This document shows positions 60,391 through 64,000 of a stretch of DNA of 64,000 nt, piece after piece (the first letter of the stretch is position 1; every line of letters starts with the position of its first letter). Both the position numbers and the translations under genes were made by a program. The stretch is from contig CAYUIT010000013.1 in the NCBI GenBank assembly GCA_964444835.1, positions 14,039-78,038 on the forward strand, read 5' to 3'. The notes under the pieces were generated by a model that saw only the letters and a list, made by a program, of their open reading frames with translations, was not told the origin of the DNA and made no database searches. Origin of the DNA: CADEED01 sp964444835. GTDB taxonomy: Bacteria > Pseudomonadota > Gammaproteobacteria > Steroidobacterales > Steroidobacteraceae.

Positions 60391-60579
60391 CTAACTGCGA
60401 CGTGAGTTCGTGCGAGTCGACGTCTTGACGTCGCGCCCACGTCGTGCGAGCGCCTCGCGCAGCAGCCACTCGATCTGGCCGTTCACACTCCGCAGTTCCT
60501 GTGCGGCTAACGACTCGATCGCGGCGGCAACCGCCGGATCGAGCCGTAGCAGCAGCGACTTCTTCTCGGTGCCAGACAC
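60391..60579 (-). CDS. Arc-type ribbon-helix-helix DNA-binding protein
   Basis: A 62-residue protein with a ribbon-helix-helix pattern: strand KSLLLRLDP, then helices AVAAAIESLAAQELRSVNG and QIEWLLREALARRGR. It lies 20 bases downstream of the SPFH gene, so it is co-transcribed with it. RHH proteins bind short inverted repeats, and the SPFH promoter contains one (61498-61523). Autoregulation of this two-gene unit is the simplest reading. No toxin gene is adjacent, so it does not look like a toxin-antitoxin pair. Confidence 0.85.
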   Translation of the reverse strand: MSGTEKKSLLLRLDPAVAAAIESLAAQELRSVNGQIEWLLREALARRGRDVKTSTRTNSRRS

Positions 60580-60599
60580 GCTGAGGCTTCCCGCTCCGT

Positions 60600-61478
60600 T
60601 TAGGAGTAGAGCGTACCCGTGTTGATGACCGGCTGCGCCTCTGTCTCACCGCACAGCACGATGAGCAGGTTCGAGACCATGGCTGCGCGCCGCTCGGGGT
60701 CGAGATCGACGATATCGCGTTCCTTGAGCCCGTCGAGCGCCATTTCCACCATGCTGACGGCGCCCAGTACGATCTGTTTACGCGCAGCGATGACGGCGTC
60801 GGCCTGCTGGCGCTTCAACATCGCACCAGCGATCTCCGGCGCATAGGCGAGGTGCGTGAGGCGAGCATCTTCGATCCACAAACCAGCCTTCTCGAAGCGC
60901 GCCTGTAGTTCGCGCTTGAGCTTCGAGATGATCTCCTCACCACCGCCGCGCAGCGTGAGCGATTCGTGTTCGTCTTCCATCGAGTCGTACGCGTACTCGT
61001 TGGCGAGGAAGCGCAGCGCCGCCTCGGCCTGAATCGGCACATAGTGCTCGTAATCATCGACATCGAGCGTGGCGCGCGCGGTGTCCGACACCTTCCAGAC
61101 GACGGCCGCGGCAATCTCAATCGGATTGCCGCGCTTATCGTTCACCTTCAGCTTTTCGCTGTTGAAGTTGCGCAGCCGCAGCGACACTTTCTTTTTCGAG
61201 AGAAACGGATTGGCCCAGCGTAAGCCTGTGTTGTAGTCAGTGCCGCGGTAATCGCCGAAGAGCAACATCAGCGCCGATTGATTCGGCTGCAACATGTACA
61301 GGCCCTTCGCAATGAAGGCCGCCAGCAGCAGCGCAGGAACGCCCCAGCCCGGACCGATCGGCAACAGCAGCATGATGGCGCTGACGGCGAACGCGACGCA
61401 CGCGGACACCACGATGAGCGCGAAATAGCCGTTGGAACTCTTGAAGTCGATTTCTTGTGTATGTCCGGCCGTGGCCAT
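60600..61478 (-). CDS. SPFH/Band 7 domain membrane protein
   Basis: 292 residues. Two adjacent hydrophobic helices near the N-terminus (about 18-60) are followed by an SPFH domain (QPNQSALMLLFGDYRGTDYN, GLRWANPFLSKKKVSLRLRN, IEIAAAVVWKVSDTARATL) and a helical, Lys/Glu-rich C-terminal part (LQARFEKAGLWIEDARLTHLAYAPEIAGAML). Bacterial members form oligomers in the membrane and organise micro-domains or control FtsH-type proteases. The RHH gene follows in the same transcript. GGGAGACC precedes the ATG. Confidence 0.92.
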   Translation of the reverse strand: MATAGHTQEIDFKSSNGYFALIVVSACVAFAVSAIMLLLPIGPGWGVPALLLAAFIAKGLYMLQPNQSALMLLFGDYRGTDYNTGLRWANPFLSKKKVSLRLRNFNSEKLKVNDKRGNPIEIAAAVVWKVSDTARATLDVDDYEHYVPIQAEAALRFLANEYAYDSMEDEHESLTLRGGGEEIISKLKRELQARFEKAGLWIEDARLTHLAYAPEIAGAMLKRQQADAVIAARKQIVLGAVSMVEMALDGLKERDIVDLDPERRAAMVSNLLIVLCGETEAQPVINTGTLYS

Positions 61479-61497
61479 GGTGGTCTCCCGTCGAAAA

Positions 61498-61533
61498 GTA
61501 TCAAAATGATATCACTATGATACTAACGGTCAA
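61498..61533 (-). promoter_or_regulatory. Palindromic operator and promoter of the SPFH-RHH operon
   Basis: A 26-bp near-palindrome (61498-61523) centred on GATATC begins GTATCA and ends TGATAC, with two mismatched pairs. On the minus strand the promoter reads TTGACC (61533-61528), 16 bp, TATCAT (61511-61506), so the palindrome covers the spacer and -10. The TATCA repeats fit an RHH-type repressor. Confidence 0.75.
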
Positions 61534-61560
61534 GGCCTGCCACGCTGCCCGAGACGAGCA

Positions 61561-61612
61561 GACGGCGAGGGGGGCTTCGCCGTCCACTCGTTGAGCCGCT
61601 CCCCAGCGGCTC
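61561..61612 (-). terminator. Two tandem perfect hairpins after the second PhoX-like gene
   Basis: Hairpin one is GAGCCGCT-CCCC-AGCGGCTC (61593-61612); hairpin two is GACGGCGA-8 nt-TCGCCGTC (61561-61584). They lie 14-65 bases beyond the stop of the leftward PhoX-like gene and before the SPFH promoter. No T-tract follows on either strand, so termination may need Rho or they may only protect the 3' end. Confidence 0.5.
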
Positions 61613-61625
61613 TGTCGCAATATGT

Positions 61626-63278
61626 TTACAGCGGGCCGTTCTCCCACGGGCCCGTGATCGCGAACGTGACACCCGGCGTTTGGATGTTGACGAACAACCA
61701 CTCGCCGCAGCGGCTAAAGGTTGCGCCAGCCCACTCATTCGCGCGGTAGTTACCCGTGAACACGAGTGAATTGTTAGGGCGAGAGTATGTTGCCGAGCCG
61801 AAGTCGATGAGATTCTGCGCAAACACGAACAGCTCGCCCTCGCGGGTGAGGCCGACCATGCGTTCCGTGCTGACGCCGTTCAACAGATACGACGGCGAGC
61901 CTGAGTTGTCCTCGCAGAACAACAGACCGCCGCGCGGTGTCACGACGAGATTGTCGGGGTTATCGAGTTCATTCTCAGACGGCGCGTCGTACAGCAACAC
62001 GAGCTGTTGCTTGCGAATATCGTAGCGGAACACCATCCCGTTCCCGCTCTGGCCGCCGTCCGTGGAAACCCAGTAAACGCCGCGGTCCCCGTACCAAGCG
62101 CCCTCGGGGCGTCGGAAGATCGCGCCACCCCGTGCTGCGCCTTGTGCAAAGTTGCTCGCGCTCGTCAGGTTTTCGGGATCGTCGATCGCGACCCATTCGC
62201 AATCGAGCGGCTCGCCGATTGCTACCGGATACGGTGCACCGCTGCCGCCCAGCGGATTCGCGCCGCGGAGGTTCGCGTTCGCAATGCCGACAATCTTCAG
62301 CATCTCGAGGCAGCCACCGCGTTGATAGTTGCGGCGGTCGTTAGGTGTGAAGCGATAGAAGCCGCCCGGGCTCGCATCTTCGGTCAGATAGACCACGCCC
62401 GAGCGTGGGTCCACCGCGGCGGCCTCGTGGCTACGACGCCCCATGGCCTTGATCGGCAGCCCATTCGATTGACCGAGCGCCGGCACATCGAACACCCAGC
62501 CATGCGTGAAGGTCTGCGCTGCGTCGCTCGGTGACGTCGTCGTTCCCGTCGTCTCTTCGCAGCTCAACCACGTGCCTTGCGGCGTCGTGCCGCCCGCGCA
62601 GTTGCGCACCGTGCCCGAGAGGCTCGGCCACGCCACGATCCATTCTTTGCGACGCTTGTCGAAGAGCAGGTTCGTGTTACCACCCGCAGCGCCTGGGGAG
62701 TACTGCAAACGACCGTTCGCAAACGAAGGACCGGCACCGGTCTCGTGGTTGCGGCACAGAATCGCGAGCGGGCCGTATTCGCGCAGCACGCCCATTCCAT
62801 CGTGAAGATTCGGCGTGACGAGCGGCACGTTCGCGCCCTTCAAGAACAACGGGTCGCCGGTCCAGCCGTACGACCAATAGCGAAAGCCCGGCGGCAAGCC
62901 TAACAACGCGAGCCCCGTCGTTTCATCGATCGTCGGCACGGGTTGGCCATAGGGCGTGGGGACGACGCGCGTCGTGCCACCAAACGCAGCCGCGTGTGCG
63001 TTGCGCGCCATGAACATCTGCAGCGTGCTCGCGATCGCCACGGAGCCGGCGACGGCCGCGCTGCCGCGCAGGAAAGAACGGCGGTTGACGGGCGCGTCGA
63101 GTACACGCGAGGCATCGGCCTGCGGCGCGGCTTCCGTCGCCAGTGCTACAGTTACCGTATCGAGCGCGACACCGTAGTCAGCTGCTGAACGTTCAATCAA
63201 TTGCTCGACAGCGCGAGTCTGCAGATCGATTTCTTGCTGCAGCTCGTTGGGCGGTTGAATGGCGAGAGGTGAGTGCAT
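61626..63278 (-). CDS. PhoX-family (DUF839) protein, Tat-exported (copy 2)
   Basis: About 550 residues from ATG 63278 (AGGAG upstream). The twin-arginine motif RRSFLRGSAAVAGSVAIAST lies about 65 residues in, after a long soluble n-region (MHSPLAIQPPNELQQEIDLQ ...), which is unusual. The PhoX/DUF839 propeller follows with LCRNHETGAG, RNCAGGTTPQGTWLSCEETT, NLVVTPRGGLLFCEDN and a final RCGEWLFVNIQTPG. It differs strongly from copy 1 apart from these motifs, so it is not a recent duplicate. Likely a periplasmic metal-dependent hydrolase or calcium-binding protein. Confidence 0.87.
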   Translation of the reverse strand: MHSPLAIQPPNELQQEIDLQTRAVEQLIERSAADYGVALDTVTVALATEAAPQADASRVLDAPVNRRSFLRGSAAVAGSVAIASTLQMFMARNAHAAAFGGTTRVVPTPYGQPVPTIDETTGLALLGLPPGFRYWSYGWTGDPLFLKGANVPLVTPNLHDGMGVLREYGPLAILCRNHETGAGPSFANGRLQYSPGAAGGNTNLLFDKRRKEWIVAWPSLSGTVRNCAGGTTPQGTWLSCEETTGTTTSPSDAAQTFTHGWVFDVPALGQSNGLPIKAMGRRSHEAAAVDPRSGVVYLTEDASPGGFYRFTPNDRRNYQRGGCLEMLKIVGIANANLRGANPLGGSGAPYPVAIGEPLDCEWVAIDDPENLTSASNFAQGAARGGAIFRRPEGAWYGDRGVYWVSTDGGQSGNGMVFRYDIRKQQLVLLYDAPSENELDNPDNLVVTPRGGLLFCEDNSGSPSYLLNGVSTERMVGLTREGELFVFAQNLIDFGSATYSRPNNSLVFTGNYRANEWAGATFSRCGEWLFVNIQTPGVTFAITGPWENGPL

Positions 63279-63388
63279 GCGTGCTCCTAACAAGAAGATA
63301 TGGGTAGCGAGGACCGTGCGTCGCATTGCCGCGACGTCGCTCGTATGCTCAAGCGCGCGGATTGCAGCGAGATGAAGGCGGCGTGACG

Positions 63389-63733
63389 CTATTGCTGCGG
63401 CGCCGAGACTTCGCGCTCGAGATCCTCGAGTGCCGTGACGATCTCGAGTGCGGCATCTTGGGTCTCTGCGTCAGCGAGAGCCGGCGCGAGCGCCGCACGC
63501 AGCGGCGTGTCAATCACCGGCTCCGCCTCCGCGAGTAGCGGCTGCTCCGGGATTTCTGCCGGTAAGAATTCTCGGGCCGGAGCTGGCGAGCGCGATGCCG
63601 TCATTGTCATCGCCGGCTGCGGAGCTGCTGCAAATGAAGGTGGCGTTGCTTCGGCTCGAGGCCAAGCCGCCCAGCACGTCACGACAAAGCTCAAGCTCGC
63701 CGCTGCGATACAAAGCCCAGTAAAACGCTGCAT
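63389..63733 (-). CDS. Hypothetical exported protein
   Basis: A 114-residue protein with a signal peptide or anchor (FTGLCIAAASLSFVVTCWAA), then an Ala/Pro-rich stretch and an acidic helical tail (DAALEIVTALEDLEREV). No family is recognised and no clear ribosome site precedes the ATG. Codon use looks like neighbouring genes and no better gene overlaps, so I keep it at moderate confidence. Confidence 0.5.
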   Translation of the reverse strand: MQRFTGLCIAAASLSFVVTCWAAWPRAEATPPSFAAAPQPAMTMTASRSPAPAREFLPAEIPEQPLLAEAEPVIDTPLRAALAPALADAETQDAALEIVTALEDLEREVSAPQQ

Positions 63734-63813
63734 CTGCGCAGCACAGCATGCAAATGCGACAGGCGCGTTACGAAGGAGCCGCTTTCGCTACAATACGAGG
63801 CTCATTTCCCGGC

Positions 63814-63889
63814 GGGCCTGTAGCACAGCGGTTAGTGCAGGGGACTCATAATCCCTTGGTCCTTGGTTCGAATCCAAGCAGGCCCACCA
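63814..63889 (+). tRNA. tRNA with anticodon CAU, probably tRNA-Ile2 (or elongator tRNA-Met)
   Basis: A full 76-nt cloverleaf: acceptor GGGCCTG/CAGGCCC with encoded CCA, D arm GCAC/GTGC, anticodon stem GGGGA/TCCCT with loop CTCATAA (anticodon CAU), T arm CTTGG-TTCGAAT-CCAAG. The ACTCATAAT and TTGGTC parts are like E. coli ileX, whose C34 becomes lysidine to read AUA, rather than like initiator tRNA. A -10 (TACAAT) is at 63789-63794 with a weak -35. Confidence 0.92.
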
Positions 63890-64000
63890 CTTCTACAATC
63901 CATGGGTCGTGGGTAGAGTTTTGTCGCCAATGCGACCTGAATCTATGACCAAGTCGCTCAAGTTTTGAGCAGTTGGATTCTCCACGGAGCTGCCGTTCTT
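63890..64000 (+). other. Sequence downstream of the tRNA, no gene seen
   Basis: Contains two small hairpins: GTCGC-CAAT-GCGAC (63923-63936) and GCTCAA-GTT-TTGAGC (63956-63970). Either could help end the tRNA transcript. No reading frame or repeat of the tRNA 3' end is visible before the window stops. Confidence 0.4.

Larger units (their letters stand above)
3160..63293. repeat. Dispersed heptamer TTGTTAG/CTAACAA, about 44 copies
   Basis: Counted by eye: 28 copies of TTGTTAG (for example 3160, 3688, 7153, 7171, 8571, 11691, 19298, 24370, 34914, 41225, 46211, 51371, 55861, 61771) and 16 of CTAACAA (for example 9302, 11744, 20945, 27014, 34021, 44341, 58043, 63287). Base composition alone predicts about 3 in total. 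Copies lie in genes on both strands, in more than one frame and at some stop codons (11744, 20945, 44341). Confidence 0.6.

Noticed and set aside
60391..61478. Toxin-antitoxin pair (small RHH protein with a neighbouring gene)
   Set aside because: The partner is a 292-residue SPFH membrane protein, not a toxin family, and the gene order is regulator last.
63814..64000. tRNA 3' end as an attachment site of an integrated element
   Set aside because: No repeat of the tRNA end, integrase gene or composition change is visible before the window ends.

Overview
The window is 64 kb of GC-rich (about 60-65 % by eye), densely coding bacterial chromosome with no rRNA, insertion sequence, phage block or CRISPR array. 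Gene content (RND/TolC export, OmpW, HrpB, YgiQ, FNR-type regulator, DUF2062, DUF423, beta-class GST, Tat-exported PhoX-like proteins) points to a Gram-negative proteobacterium, most likely a gammaproteobacterium of the Xanthomonadales/Steroidobacterales/Nevskiales kind. The lineage is inferred from gene families only.

Region 1 (2-11747, all +) is the most unusual: a compact run of two lipoproteins, a membrane-anchored Ser/Thr kinase with TPR-like and PEGA parts, a FHA-like/PEGA/SUMF1 membrane protein, a MotA/TolQ/ExbB-type channel protein, an Hsp70-like/FHA fusion, and two paralogous one-pass vWA proteins whose N-terminal membrane segment (FLDCICCGFGA) looks like the ion-carrying helix of TolR/ExbD/MotB. 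I read it as a candidate ion-driven, phosphorylation-regulated envelope complex.

Region 2 (11781-23299) holds housekeeping and envelope genes: a GlcG/HbpS protein, a TPR/TonB-C protein, a CFA-synthase-like methyltransferase with DUF2062 and DUF1475 membrane proteins, a VanZ-like protein, a GGDEF-EAL protein and an NlpC/P60 lipoprotein. A clear cyclic-di-GMP-I (GEMM-I) riboswitch at about 21092-21217 precedes a large SPOR-like gene, so a c-di-GMP enzyme gene and a c-di-GMP-sensing RNA lie within 1 kb.

Region 3 (23304-38250) contains a double-length fused UvrA, a periplasmic RNase T2, an S9 peptidase, YgiQ, an orphan ATP synthase c-subunit, an XRE/MmyB regulator, an amidohydrolase and a sodium symporter.

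Region 4 (38263-46936) is a sulfide/persulfide island. A BigR/SqrR-type ArsR repressor (Cys42 and Cys108) and a CDGSH-CDGSH-cupin fusion run leftward. A DUF2892 protein, RND adaptor, RND permease, sulfide:quinone oxidoreductase and TolC-like protein run rightward. Both units start from a shared 31-bp palindrome with two overlapping promoters.

Region 5 (46933-64000) contains an ECF42-type sigma factor with its DGPF/YCII partner, a zinc metallopeptidase, an exported SDR, HrpB, a four-cysteine FNR-like regulator divergent from ompW with a perfect FNR box between them, two PhoX-like proteins, a GST, a thioredoxin lipoprotein, an SPFH/ribbon-helix-helix pair with a palindromic promoter, and a tRNA with anticodon CAU.

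Across the whole window the heptamer TTGTTAG/CTAACAA is strikingly frequent (44 copies counted by eye, about 3 expected from composition), in several reading frames and also at gene ends. None of the annotated features explains it.
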